Positions 1 through 7,643 of a DNA stretch of 64,000 bases are shown in pieces. The translations under genes were made by a program, and so were the position numbers. The notes beneath the pieces were generated by a model, which ran no database searches, was not told the origin of the DNA, and saw nothing but the letters and a program-made list of their open reading frames with translations. Positions within the stretch are counted from its first letter, which is position 1, and each line of letters starts with the position of its first letter. The DNA is from Flavobacterium granuli (lineage in GTDB: Bacteria > Bacteroidota > Bacteroidia > Flavobacteriales > Flavobacteriaceae), in NCBI RefSeq assembly GCF_900129705.1, contig NZ_FQWO01000006.1, forward strand, positions 141,507 to 205,506, given 5' to 3'.

Positions 1-51
1 TAAATTCGTTTTCTATACTATTGATTATTAACCAAAAACCAAAACGAATTT

Positions 52-2514
52 ATGAATACAATGATGATTTATTTGCCAATAGTCATGGCAATTGTAGGGC
101 TTCTTTTTATGTGGGTTAAACGAACTTGGGTTTTAAAACAAGATGCCGGTGATGGAAAGATGAAAGAGATTTCAGATTACATCTATGAAGGGGCGCTTGC
201 TTTCCTAAAGGCCGAATATAGATTGTTAGCCGTTTTTGTACTTTTAGCCAGTATGGTTTTAGCAGGGATTACATTTATTGAAGGAGTTAAAACACATCTA
301 TTGATAGTGATTGCTTTTATTTTTGGAGCCTTTTTCTCGGCACTTGCCGGAAATATGGGGATGAAGATAGCAACCAAAACCAATGTTAGAACAACCCAGG
401 CTGCCCGTACGAGTTTGCCACAGGCATTAAAAGTCTCTTTTGGTGGAGGTACGGTGATGGGATTAGGAGTTGCCGGTTTGGCCGTTTTGGGGTTGACTTC
501 TTTCTTTATTTTCTTCTTCCATTTTTTTATGAATGGAACTTGGACTTCTACCGAAGACATGACTATCGTATTGGAAACATTAGCTGGTTTTTCTCTTGGA
601 GCGGAATCTATTGCCTTGTTTGCGCGCGTTGGTGGAGGAATTTATACAAAAGCCGCCGATGTTGGTGCCGATTTAGTAGGGAAAGTTGAGGCCGGAATTC
701 CGGAGGATGATCCTCGTAATCCAGCTACTATTGCTGATAATGTTGGTGATAATGTTGGTGATGTGGCCGGAATGGGAGCCGATTTGTTTGGATCTTATGT
801 GGCGACAGTCTTGGCTGCTATGGTCTTGGGGAATTATGTTATTAAAGATATGGGAGGAAATATTCAAGATGCCTTTGGCGGAATTGGTCCTATTTTATTA
901 CCGATGGCTATTGCCGGTTTTGGAATTTTATTTTCAATCATAGGAACGATGCTGGTAAAGATTACTGACGAAAATGCAAAAGAAGCACAGGTTCAAAAGG
1001 CATTAAATATAGGCAATTGGGTTTCTATAGTTTTAACGGCAATTGCTTGTTTCTTCTTAGTACAGTATATGTTGCCTTCAACAATGAAAATGGAGTTTTT
1101 CGGAGAAGGAAGCCAAGAGATTTCATCGATGAGAGTTTTTTATGCCACCATCGTAGGTTTAGTTGTGGGTGGAGTAATATCATCAGTTACTGAATATTAT
1201 ACAGGTTTAGGTACAAAACCAGTTATGGCAATTGTCCAAAAATCGAGTACTGGAGCAGGAACTAATGTTATCGCAGGTTTGGCGACAGGAATGATTTCGA
1301 CTTTTCCAACAGTTTTATTGTTTGCCGCTGCAATTTGGACCTCTTATGCATTTGCAGGATTTTATGGTGTGGCTTTAGCGGCTTCGGCAATGATGGCAAC
1401 AACAGCAATGCAATTGGCTATTGATGCTTTCGGACCAATTTCTGATAATGCGGGTGGAATTGCTGAAATGAGTGAATTGCCTAAAGAAGTTAGAACAAGA
1501 ACCGATATTTTGGATTCAGTAGGGAATACCACAGCAGCAACCGGAAAAGGATTTGCTATAGCTTCGGCTGCATTGACTTCATTGGCTTTATTTGCAGCCT
1601 ATGTAACTTTTACAGGAATTGACGGAATCAATATTTTTAAAGCACCAGTTCTGGCAATGTTATTTGTGGGAGGAATGATTCCTGTTGTTTTTTCTGCTTT
1701 GGCTATGAATTCAGTAGGGAAAGCAGCGATGGATATGGTGTATGAAGTACGTCGCCAATTCAGGGAAATTCCGGGAATTATGGAAGGAACCGGAAAACCG
1801 GAATACGGAAAATGTGTGGAAATCTCGACTAAAGCAGCCTTGCGAGAAATGATGTTGCCGGGAATATTGACCATTGGTTTCCCAATTGCGATTGTGCTTT
1901 TGGGAAAATTAGTTTATGGTGATAACAATCAATTGATTGCCGAAATGTTAGGAGGTTATATGGCAGGAGTTACTGTTTCGGGAGTGCTTTGGGCTGTTTT
2001 TCAAAACAATGCCGGAGGTGCTTGGGATAATGCCAAGAAATCATTTGAAGCAGGTGTTATGATTAACGGCGAAATGACTTATAAAGGGTCGGATGCGCAT
2101 AAAGCTGCTGTTACAGGCGATACCGTTGGTGATCCATTCAAGGATACTTCAGGGCCATCGATGAATATTTTAATAAAATTGACTTGTTTGATTGGATTAG
2201 TGATCGCGCCAATTTTAGGAAACGGAAGCCATACTATTTCTGATAAAGCCTCTTGCTGCATTGCAACTGGAGTCTGTACGTCTATGTCTGAAGAAGAATG
2301 TGTAGCCAAAGGCTGTACTAATAAGTCATGTGTGCATATGAATGCAGCTGCAATGCCTGCTGAAACGATTTCTAAGGAGATTTCTATAGAAAAAATAAAT
2401 GTCAACGGCAAAGTGAAGGCGACCATCAAAACAAGCACAAATGGAAAATCAGAGGTTCAAGTTTTTGAGGGAACAGACGCTGAGGTTCAGGCAAAAATTG
2501 ATGCTTTGAAATAA
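52..2514 (+). CDS. hppA: Membrane-bound cation-pumping pyrophosphatase
   Basis: Integral inner-membrane enzyme that couples hydrolysis of pyrophosphate to cation export. The 820-residue product is hydrophobic throughout. The substrate site is visible from about residue 194 (GGGIYTKAADVGADLVGK), followed by EDDPRNP and the acidic DNVGDNVGD motif that binds Mg-PPi. The Ala after GNTT (GNTTAATGKG, near residue 491) is the hallmark of the K+-dependent subclass. Whether Na+, H+ or both are pumped cannot be settled from sequence alone. The protein is longer than the usual 670-770 residues: after the last membrane segment (about residue 725) it has a tail with six Cys between residues 735 and 760 and a charged end rich in Lys and Glu. 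It is a single-gene unit with a terminator directly after it. The family call is very secure. Confidence 0.97.
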   Translation: MNTMMIYLPIVMAIVGLLFMWVKRTWVLKQDAGDGKMKEISDYIYEGALAFLKAEYRLLAVFVLLASMVLAGITFIEGVKTHLLIVIAFIFGAFFSALAGNMGMKIATKTNVRTTQAARTSLPQALKVSFGGGTVMGLGVAGLAVLGLTSFFIFFFHFFMNGTWTSTEDMTIVLETLAGFSLGAESIALFARVGGGIYTKAADVGADLVGKVEAGIPEDDPRNPATIADNVGDNVGDVAGMGADLFGSYVATVLAAMVLGNYVIKDMGGNIQDAFGGIGPILLPMAIAGFGILFSIIGTMLVKITDENAKEAQVQKALNIGNWVSIVLTAIACFFLVQYMLPSTMKMEFFGEGSQEISSMRVFYATIVGLVVGGVISSVTEYYTGLGTKPVMAIVQKSSTGAGTNVIAGLATGMISTFPTVLLFAAAIWTSYAFAGFYGVALAASAMMATTAMQLAIDAFGPISDNAGGIAEMSELPKEVRTRTDILDSVGNTTAATGKGFAIASAALTSLALFAAYVTFTGIDGINIFKAPVLAMLFVGGMIPVVFSALAMNSVGKAAMDMVYEVRRQFREIPGIMEGTGKPEYGKCVEISTKAALREMMLPGILTIGFPIAIVLLGKLVYGDNNQLIAEMLGGYMAGVTVSGVLWAVFQNNAGGAWDNAKKSFEAGVMINGEMTYKGSDAHKAAVTGDTVGDPFKDTSGPSMNILIKLTCLIGLVIAPILGNGSHTISDKASCCIATGVCTSMSEEECVAKGCTNKSCVHMNAAAMPAETISKEISIEKINVNGKVKATIKTSTNGKSEVQVFEGTDAEVQAKIDALK

Positions 2515-2532
2515 TGTTTATTTATACTAAAA

Positions 2533-2561
2533 AATGCCTCATTTTCTGAGGCATTTTTTTT
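2533..2561 (+). terminator. Rho-independent terminator after hppA
   Basis: Perfect 9-bp stem (AATGCCTCA at 2533-2541 with TGAGGCATT at 2547-2555), a 5-nt loop and a T run. An A run flanks the left side, so the hairpin can also serve the convergent kinase gene on the minus strand. Confidence 0.9.
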
Positions 2562-2613
2562 GTTTTATAAAATAATTTTAATCTAGTTTTGGCTTTATCT
2601 CTTTTGGAAAAGA

Positions 2614-3228
2614 TTAAAACAATCCGTTTATCTCGGCATCTATTCTATTGATGATGTTTCCTAAATCTTCAGGTTTATCAACAAAGTTGATGTTGTCTAC
2701 ATCAATAATAAGCAATTTTCCTCTATCGTAAGTGTGAATCCAAGCTTCGTAACGTTCGTTAAGACGACTCAAGTAATCAATTGAAATCGAAGATTCATAC
2801 TCGCGTCCTCGTTTGTGAATTTGTCCAACAAGATTCGGGATAGAACTTCTTAAATAGATTAATAAATCAGGTGCTTTAACTGTTGATTCCATCAGTTCAA
2901 AAAGGGAAGAATAATTCTGAAAATCACGATTGGTCATTAAACCCATTGAGTAAAGATTAGGAGCGAAAATATGCGCATCTTCATAAATAGTTCTGTCCTG
3001 AATGATTTTCTTACCGCTTTCGCGAATTTGAATCACCTGACGAAAACGACTATTCAAGAAATAGATTTGTAAATTAAATGACCAACGTTCCATTTGGTGA
3101 TAGAAATCATCTAAATAAGGGTTGTCCACTACGTCTTCAAAATGAGGTTCCCATTTGAAGTGTTTTGCTAATAAACGCGTTAAAGTTGTTTTACCTGAAC
3201 CTATATTTCCTGCTACTGCTATGTGCAT
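2614..3228 (-). CDS. Deoxynucleoside kinase family protein
   Basis: Phosphorylates deoxynucleosides (dA, dG or dC class) for nucleotide salvage in the cytoplasm. The 204-residue length fits the dCK/dGK family. A P-loop is present at residues 8-15 (GNIGSGKT), followed by the ERW and DRTIYED motifs typical of the family (the DR-type substrate motif is near residue 79). The start ATG gives the P-loop at its usual distance from the N terminus. It is convergent with hppA and co-oriented with metK, from which a terminator-like hairpin separates it, so it probably has its own promoter. The exact substrate cannot be read from sequence. Confidence 0.88.
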   Translation of the reverse strand: MHIAVAGNIGSGKTTLTRLLAKHFKWEPHFEDVVDNPYLDDFYHQMERWSFNLQIYFLNSRFRQVIQIRESGKKIIQDRTIYEDAHIFAPNLYSMGLMTNRDFQNYSSLFELMESTVKAPDLLIYLRSSIPNLVGQIHKRGREYESSISIDYLSRLNERYEAWIHTYDRGKLLIIDVDNINFVDKPEDLGNIINRIDAEINGLF

Positions 3229-3358
3229 TACACTGTTGTGATTTTATAATTCATAATTTCTTCAATTGTAAAAATAGATAAAATTTGGGCTTAGAAGTGG
3301 AATTTTACAAACGTTTTTTTGAAATTTTAATTTTCTTAATGGAATAATTTGTAAAAGC

Positions 3359-3386
3359 AATAACCCAGCGATGGTGCCGGGTTATT
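3359..3386 (-). terminator. Terminator-like hairpin after metK
   Basis: 8-bp stem (AATAACCC at 3359-3366 with GGGTTATT at 3379-3386) about 30 nt beyond the metK stop. On the minus strand it is followed by GCTTTT, a weak U tract. Confidence 0.65.
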
Positions 3387-3415
3387 TGTTGTGAATAGGA
3401 TATATGGATTATAGT

Positions 3416-4666
3416 TTACAATCCAAAAGCGGCTTTAACTTGGTCAACAAAATCTAATTTTTCCCAAGTGAATAACTCAACATCAATTGTTTTAGTCAAA
3501 CCTCCAGGAGCCGAGAATGTTTTGGTAACCGTTTCTGGTGTACGTCCCATGTGTCCGTAAGCAGCAGTTTCGCTATAGATTGGATTTCTTAGTTTTAGTC
3601 GTTGCTCAATAAAGTAAGGACGCATATCAAAGATAGCTTCTACTTTTTTGGCAATTTCTCCATTGGTTAAGTTTACTTTTGATGTTCCATAAGTGTCAAT
3701 AAAGATCCCCATAGGTTTTGCAACACCAATGGCGTAAGAAACCTGAACCAAAATTTCATCAGCAATTCCAGCAGCAACTAAGTTTTTAGCGATATGACGT
3801 GTAGCATAAGCCGCACTTCTATCCACTTTAGAAGGGTCTTTTCCTGAGAAAGCACCACCACCATGGGCTCCTTTTCCGCCATAGGTGTCTACAATAATTT
3901 TTCTTCCTGTCAAACCAGTATCTCCGTGTGGTCCTCCAATTACAAATTTACCCGTTGGGTTGATGTGGTATTGGATTTTATCATTGAATAAATGCGCTTG
4001 GTTAGGATTTTTGGCAATGATTCTTGGAATCAAAATGTCGATAATGTCCTTTTTGATTTTTGCAAGCATTGCAGCTTCTTCATCAAAATCATCGTGTTGG
4101 GTTGAAATTACAATCGCATCAATACGCGTTGGTTTGTTGTCGTCGCTGTATTCTAAAGTTACCTGAGACTTAGCGTCAGGGCGTAAATAAGTGATTTCCT
4201 TGTTTTCGCGTCTTAAAATCGCTAATTCCTGTAATAATTTATGAGATAAATCAAGTGCCAAAGGCATGTAATTTTCGGTTTCATTAGTGGCGTAACCAAA
4301 CATCATTCCTTGGTCACCAGCACCTTGCTCTTCAGGATTAGGCCTGTCAACACCTTGATTTATATCGGCTGATTGCTCGTGAATAGCAGAAAGTATTCCA
4401 CAAGAATTAGCTTCAAACATATATTCACTTTTGGTATAACCAATTTTTTTGATTACTTCACGAGCGATTTGTTGTACGTCTAAATAAGTATTCGATTTTA
4501 CTTCTCCAGCCAATATTACCTGTCCAGTAGTAACCAGAGTCTCGCAAGCCACTTTTGATTCCGGATCAAATGCTAAAAAATTGTCAATTAATGCGTCCGA
4601 AATTTGATCTGCAATTTTGTCTGGATGTCCCTCACTCACAGATTCTGACGTAAATAAATAGGCCAT
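3416..4666 (-). CDS. metK: S-adenosylmethionine synthase
   Basis: Makes S-adenosylmethionine from methionine and ATP in the cytoplasm. The 416-residue product begins [17 protein letters not shown], the ATP-binding N-terminal signature. It contains the family hexapeptide GAGDQG (in [18 protein letters not shown]) and the glycine-rich P-loop-like [15 protein letters not shown]. The length is slightly above the usual 385-400. It is the last step of the methionine route encoded by the neighbouring genes and diverges from metY. A flavobacterial promoter and a SAM-II-like riboswitch lie upstream on the same strand, so SAM feedback on this gene is likely. Confidence 0.98.
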   Translation of the reverse strand: MAYLFTSESVSEGHPDKIADQISDALIDNFLAFDPESKVACETLVTTGQVILAGEVKSNTYLDVQQIAREVIKKIGYTKSEYMFEANSCGILSAIHEQSADINQGVDRPNPEEQGAGDQGMMFGYATNETENYMPLALDLSHKLLQELAILRRENKEITYLRPDAKSQVTLEYSDDNKPTRIDAIVISTQHDDFDEEAAMLAKIKKDIIDILIPRIIAKNPNQAHLFNDKIQYHINPTGKFVIGGPHGDTGLTGRKIIVDTYGGKGAHGGGAFSGKDPSKVDRSAAYATRHIAKNLVAAGIADEILVQVSYAIGVAKPMGIFIDTYGTSKVNLTNGEIAKKVEAIFDMRPYFIEQRLKLRNPIYSETAAYGHMGRTPETVTKTFSAPGGLTKTIDVELFTWEKLDFVDQVKAAFGL

Positions 4667-4707
4667 AATAATTATTGTTTAAAATTAATCGAGGAAAAAA
4701 GTTGCTA

Positions 4708-4744
4708 AAAAATGCTAAAGAAGAGTTTCTGCTTTAGCATTTTT
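4708..4744 (-). terminator. Terminator-like hairpin in the metK leader
   Basis: 13-bp stem (4708-4720 with 4732-4744), 11-nt loop, only three G-C pairs, followed on the minus strand by U-rich sequence with a second U6 run a few bases later. It lies between the metK promoter and start codon, so it acts as an attenuator if it acts at all. Its 5-prime arm overlaps the 3-prime strand of the predicted SAM-II pseudoknot. Confidence 0.6.
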
Positions 4745-4824
4745 TCTACTGAAAAATCTTCAGTATTCATAATGAATTTGTTTCATTATGAAGAGGTTGC
4801 AATCAGTTCAAATTTTTCCTCTTG
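4729..4824 (-). ncRNA. SAM-II-like riboswitch upstream of metK
   Basis: On the minus strand P1 pairs AAGAGG (4823-4818) with CCUCUU (4796-4791). The P1 loop carries AUUUGAACUGAUUGCA, which aligns with the conserved AUUU...AUUGCA loop of SAM-II aptamers. CUG and GC of this loop (4806-4804 and 4800-4799) can pair with CAG and GC of GCUAAAGCAG (4738-4729), reproducing the SAM-II pseudoknot and its conserved GCUAAA strand, with CUG:CAG replacing the CC:GG pairs of the marine metX example as I recall it. The connecting loop is enlarged by two hairpins (4790-4768 and 4765-4747). No covariance search could be run. The match rests on motif order and complementarity. Confidence 0.72.
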
Positions 4825-4834
4825 TATTCGGGTG

Positions 4835-4863
4835 CAAATGTATGAAACCATTTTGAATTGCAA
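4835..4863 (-). promoter_or_regulatory. Promoter of metK leader
   Basis: Exact flavobacterial promoter on the minus strand: -33 TTG at 4863-4861, 18-nt spacer, -7 TACATTTG at 4842-4835. Transcription would begin near 4829, just before P1 of the riboswitch. Confidence 0.8.
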
Positions 4864-4970
4864 ATTAAACTTAACTGTTTTTTAAATTAAAAAATTAAGA
4901 AGCTGAAAATAACTGCTTTTTGGCTAAAAACAACAAATAGCTTGAAAAATGTTAATTATCTTATGATCAT

Positions 4971-5001
4971 TTGTTTATTTGGAATTTAGTTTGCAATTTT
5001 G
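4971..5001 (+). promoter_or_regulatory. Probable promoter of the metY leader
   Basis: TTG at 4971-4973, 20-nt spacer, CAATTTTG at 4994-5001 (one mismatch to TAnnTTTG). The predicted start near 5007 is about 14 nt before the leader ORF. Confidence 0.5.
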
Positions 5002-5020
5002 GATTTCAAATACAAAAAAA

Positions 5021-5089
5021 ATGAGAGTTATAAAGTGTATGATGGCCATGATGTTTCAGGAAAATTCCTGCGGGTATTCTATTGCTTAA
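5021..5089 (+). CDS. Met/Cys-rich leader peptide of metY
   Basis: 22-codon ORF beginning MRVIKCMMAMM: one Cys and four internal Met codons (in two ATG ATG pairs) within codons 6-11, an extreme bias given that Met is rare. It lies between a probable promoter and a strong terminator, 117 nt upstream of metY. The layout is that of an attenuation leader peptide: slow decoding of Met (or Cys) codons would let the downstream antiterminator form. Within the ORF, CAGGAA/TTCCTG (5057-5070) can form a small hairpin. The assignment is inferred from codon content and RNA structure. The peptide itself probably has no function after translation. Confidence 0.75.
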   Translation: MRVIKCMMAMMFQENSCGYSIA

Positions 5090-5111
5090 ACTAAAATAAA
5101 TAAGATTCAGC

Positions 5112-5145
5112 AAAGCCTCCCGATTCATTGGGGGGCTTTTTTTTT
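5112..5145 (+). terminator. Attenuator terminator of metY, with antiterminator
   Basis: 10-bp stem (5112-5121 with 5130-5139, one G-T pair), 8-nt loop, then a run of T. The 5-prime arm can instead pair with the end of the leader ORF: TTGCT (5082-5086) with AGCAA (5109-5113) and CGGG (5071-5074) with CCCG (5119-5122). The two folds are mutually exclusive, as expected for transcription attenuation. Confidence 0.8.
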
Positions 5146-5206
5146 GGATTAGATTCAAAATCCCATTTTATAAAATGAACTATTAACTAAATAACACTAA
5201 AAAACA

Positions 5207-6481
5207 ATGAGCACACAAAATTTTGCAACCAAAGCTTTACATGCGGGGCATGATGTTACACAGCACGGAGGAACAAGAGCAGTACCTATCTATCAGACAT
5301 CTTCTTATGTTTTTAATAATTCAGAGCACGCAGCTAATTTATTTGGCCTAGCAGAGGCAGGTTATATTTATACGAGATTAAATAATCCAACCAATGATAT
5401 TCTGGAGCAACGTTTGGCGGCTTTAGAGGGAGGAATTGGTGCGGTAGTTACCGCTTCGGGAACAGCAGCTATAACTACTGCCTTACTTGTTTTGCTGAGA
5501 ACTGGCGATCATATTGTAGCTTCTAATAGCTTGTATGGTGGAACTTATAATTTGCTAAGCGTTACTTTGCCGAGATTAGGAATCACAACCACTTTTGTAG
5601 ATCCTTCAGATCCGGCTAATTTTACTAAAGCCGCTCAGGATAACACAAAGGTATTTTTTGCTGAATCTTTAGGGAATCCTAAGTTAGATGTATTGGACTT
5701 GAAAGCAATTTCTATAGAGGCAAAAGCATTGAAAGTACCTTTTATTGTAGATAACACGGTTGCGTCGCCTTATCTATTAAATCCTATTGAACACGGAGCG
5801 AATATTGTTATTCATTCTTTGACAAAATATATCGCCGGAAACGGAACTTCACTAGGAGGCGCTATTATTGATGCGGGAACTTTTGACTGGAGTAGTGGTC
5901 GTTTCCCCGAGTTTACGGAGCCTAATGCAGGTTATCATGGTTTGGTTTATCATGAAGCTTTAGGAGCTGCGGCCTTTATTGCTAGAGTGAGAATTGAGGG
6001 TTTACGTGATTATGGAGCTGCTTTGAGTCCTTTTAATGCATTTCAAATTATCCAAGGTTTAGAAACTTTACCGCTTCGTGTTCAGAAACACAGCGAGAAC
6101 GGTTTGGCTTTGGCCCAATGGTTAGAAAATCAAGAAGCGGTGGCTTGGGTAAATTATCCGGGATTGAAATCGAGTAAATATTATGATTTGGCACAAACCT
6201 ATTTGCCAAAAGGACAAAACGGTTTGCTGACTTTTGGTTTAAAAGGCGGTTTTGAAGCTGCCAAGAAAGTGGCTGATGAAACTAAGTTGTTTTCACTTTT
6301 GGCTAATATTGGAGACACGAAATCCTTAATTATACATCCTGCCAGTACAACGCATCAGCAATTATCCGCAGATCAACAAATTGCTTCTGGTGTTAGTCAA
6401 GATTTGATTCGTTTATCAGTGGGGCTGGAAGATATCGAGGATTTAAAAGCAGATTTGAAAACCGTATTTGAGAGTTTATAG
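5207..6481 (+). CDS. metY: O-acetylhomoserine sulfhydrylase (PLP-dependent)
   Basis: Uses O-acetylhomoserine and sulfide to form homocysteine, the direct sulfhydrylation step of methionine synthesis. The 424-residue product belongs to the Cys/Met-metabolism PLP family. The N-terminal ATKALHAGHD and PIYQTSSYVF, the PLP-phosphate region YTRLNNPTND, and the Schiff-base Lys in HSLTKYIAGNGTSLGG (near residue 209) are all present. The length and the GNGTSLGG context match MetY rather than the shorter cystathionine synthases/lyases (about 380-390). It sits behind a Met-codon leader and attenuator rather than a SAM riboswitch, unlike metX and metH. A Cys-synthase side activity is possible in this family. 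Confidence 0.92.
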   Translation: MSTQNFATKALHAGHDVTQHGGTRAVPIYQTSSYVFNNSEHAANLFGLAEAGYIYTRLNNPTNDILEQRLAALEGGIGAVVTASGTAAITTALLVLLRTGDHIVASNSLYGGTYNLLSVTLPRLGITTTFVDPSDPANFTKAAQDNTKVFFAESLGNPKLDVLDLKAISIEAKALKVPFIVDNTVASPYLLNPIEHGANIVIHSLTKYIAGNGTSLGGAIIDAGTFDWSSGRFPEFTEPNAGYHGLVYHEALGAAAFIARVRIEGLRDYGAALSPFNAFQIIQGLETLPLRVQKHSENGLALAQWLENQEAVAWVNYPGLKSSKYYDLAQTYLPKGQNGLLTFGLKGGFEAAKKVADETKLFSLLANIGDTKSLIIHPASTTHQQLSADQQIASGVSQDLIRLSVGLEDIEDLKADLKTVFESL

Positions 6482-6669
6482 TAAAAGCCGAATCGATTTT
6501 AAATAATTGAAGTGATGTCAGGAACCGTTTCTTGTAAAATAAGACTTGAAATTAAAAGTCCAATTTAGGATTTGTTGGTCTAGATGTTAAGCATTTGTTA
6601 TAGGTCTGTTAATTAGATGAGTAAAAAGTATTTTTTCTAATAAAAGAACGTTAAAATGTCCTAAATCAT
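6482..6669 (+). other. Non-coding spacer after metY
   Basis: A/T-rich sequence between the metY stop and the next promoter. I see no ORF, no convincing terminator and no repeat. Confidence 0.5.
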
Positions 6670-6700
6670 TTGGAAAACTAACAGAAAATTGCCATATTTG
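6670..6700 (+). promoter_or_regulatory. Probable promoter of orphan leader 2
   Basis: TTG at 6670-6672, 20-nt spacer, CATATTTG at 6693-6700 (one mismatch). Same geometry and same first-base mismatch as the metY leader promoter. Confidence 0.55.
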
Positions 6701-6723
6701 TTAAGTCGAAAAAAAAACAGAAA

Positions 6724-6780
6724 ATGAATTTCAAGATTTGTAAAAAGATTAAAAATATTTCGGAACAATCTGCCGGGTAG
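6724..6780 (+). CDS. Short leader-like ORF (orphan leader 2)
   Basis: 18-codon ORF beginning MNFKICKKIKNI, rich in Lys and Ile, ending at the TAG inside GGGTAG. About 30 nt at its 3-prime end closely match the end of the metY leader ORF (TTTC, GGAA, CGGGTA, ATTGCTT in the same order), so the two are related. It precedes a strong terminator but no biosynthetic gene directly follows. Lys/Ile bias is also what A/T-rich DNA gives by chance, so the sensed amino acid is uncertain. Confidence 0.55.
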   Translation: MNFKICKKIKNISEQSAG

Positions 6781-6809
6781 TCATTGCTTTTAATTAATAT
6801 AGCTATAGC

Positions 6810-6844
6810 AAGAGCCTACCAAATAGTATTTGGTAGGCTCTTTT
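6810..6844 (+). terminator. Attenuator-type terminator of leader 2
   Basis: 15-bp perfect stem (6810-6824 with 6828-6842) and a short T run. The 5-prime arm can instead pair with the leader: TTGCT (6784-6788) with AGCAA (6807-6811) and GGTAG (6776-6780) with CTACC (6816-6820). Confidence 0.8.
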
Positions 6845-6872
6845 GATTTATACAGTTTCAAATAAACGAAGA

Positions 6873-6938
6873 ATGAATAAATACATTATTAAAAACATTA
6901 AATCGCTAACTGCAAAGTTTTTTGCAAAGGAATATTGA
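6873..6938 (+). CDS. Short ORF followed by terminator (leader 3)
   Basis: 21-codon ORF beginning MNKYIIKNIKSLTAKFF, 28 nt after the previous terminator. It is followed by a terminator whose 5-prime arm has an upstream competitor, so it resembles an attenuation leader. It lacks the GGGTA core shared by the other leaders. Translation is unproven, and the Lys/Ile content may be compositional. Confidence 0.4.
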   Translation: MNKYIIKNIKSLTAKFFAKEY

Positions 6939-6967
6939 TTCCCAAAAGTGTAAGTATATATTACTTT

Positions 6968-7002
6968 AACCCTTTTGGTATTTTGTCCAAAAGGGTTTTT
7001 TT
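6968..7002 (+). terminator. Terminator with competing hairpin after leader 3
   Basis: 11-bp perfect stem (6968-6978 with 6987-6997) and a T run. CCAAAAG at 6942-6948 can pair with CTTTTGG at 6972-6978, giving an alternative fold that excludes the terminator. Confidence 0.8.
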
Positions 7003-7081
7003 ATTTCAGGAGACAAACAATTTAAAAACATCAACAAAGAGTAACATTAAAAATAAAATAGGAACCTAAACAACTAACAAG

Positions 7082-7285
7082 ATGAGCACAAAAAACACAT
7101 TTAGAGAAAGATTTAATTTCTTCAGGAATTTATGGCCAAATAGAAATAAAATTAATTTATCAAATAACGACTTAGTTAATTCAAGAGTTGGAATGGATAC
7201 AACGGATGAAAAAGGCTTTAAAAAACAGTCTAATTTATTACAGGTTTTAATGTATTCAAAAGAGAATGATACCCTTTTCATATAA
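7082..7285 (+). CDS. Hypothetical small protein, 67 residues
   Basis: Not recognised. The product starts MSTKNTFRERFNFFRNLW and is basic and polar, with no membrane segment, signal peptide or Cys pair. An ORF of similar length exists on the opposite strand (7066-7281), so coding is not certain. The plus-strand reading is favoured because it lies between two plus-strand terminators (ending at 7002 and 7365) and begins with ATG. It stands alone between the orphan leaders and the metX riboswitch. It could also be a non-coding transcript. Confidence 0.4.
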   Translation: MSTKNTFRERFNFFRNLWPNRNKINLSNNDLVNSRVGMDTTDEKGFKKQSNLLQVLMYSKENDTLFI

Positions 7286-7317
7286 CGGGGTCCCCCTTTT
7301 TTTGATAGGAACTTAAC

Positions 7318-7365
7318 CGCAAGTAATTTCTGGACAGTATTGTTCAGTGTTGCCTTGCGTTTTTG
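7318..7365 (+). terminator. Bipartite terminator before metX leader
   Basis: Outer stem CGCAAG (7318-7323) with CTTGCG (7354-7359), inner stem CTGGAC with GTTCAG (one G-U), then T5. It insulates the metX leader from upstream transcripts. A GGGGTCCCCC plus T7 sequence lies just before it. Confidence 0.65.
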
Positions 7366-7404
7366 TGTTACCTCTATTTTAGAATAAAATCTAAGCAGTT
7401 AAGT

Positions 7405-7435
7405 TTGTATATTAACAAAAAATGTAGTTAATTTG
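7405..7435 (+). promoter_or_regulatory. Probable promoter of metX-thrA
   Basis: TTG at 7405-7407, 20-nt spacer, TTAATTTG at 7428-7435 (one mismatch to TAnnTTTG). The start site would fall about 20 nt before the SAM-I aptamer. Confidence 0.55.
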
Positions 7436-7463
7436 CACCTATAAGTTCACAAACGTACTGAAA

Positions 7464-7568
7464 TGTTATAAAGAAAGGCAGAGGGATTAGACCCAATGAA
7501 GCCTTAGCAACCCTTCGAGAAATCGAAGAAGGTGCTGCATTCTACCACACTAAAGTGGAAAGATAACA
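7464..7568 (+). ncRNA. SAM-I (S-box) riboswitch upstream of metX
   Basis: The class-defining segments appear in order: GAGGGATTAGACCCAATGAA, then CCTTAGCAACC, then AAGGTGCT..ATTC, and AGATAAC closing P1. P1 pairs TGTTAT (7464-7469) with ATAACA (7563-7568). The P3 and P4 hairpins (CTTCGAGAAATCGAAG and CCACACTAAAGTGG) are clear. It should sense SAM and repress metX-thrA. No strong terminator lies between the aptamer and the start codon, so control may be translational or act through a weak hairpin near 7580-7600. Confidence 0.93.
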
Positions 7569-7643
7569 ACAAGAATTCTCCTAGTTTATTTCTAGCTTTT
7601 TCTTTCTAATATTTCCAGACACAGATCAAAATTTTAAAAAGAT

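Noticed and set aside
7066..7281. Minus-strand ORF of 71 codons
   Set aside because: It overlaps the plus-strand 67-codon ORF completely. The flanking terminators face the plus-strand transcript, so the plus reading was kept, with low confidence.
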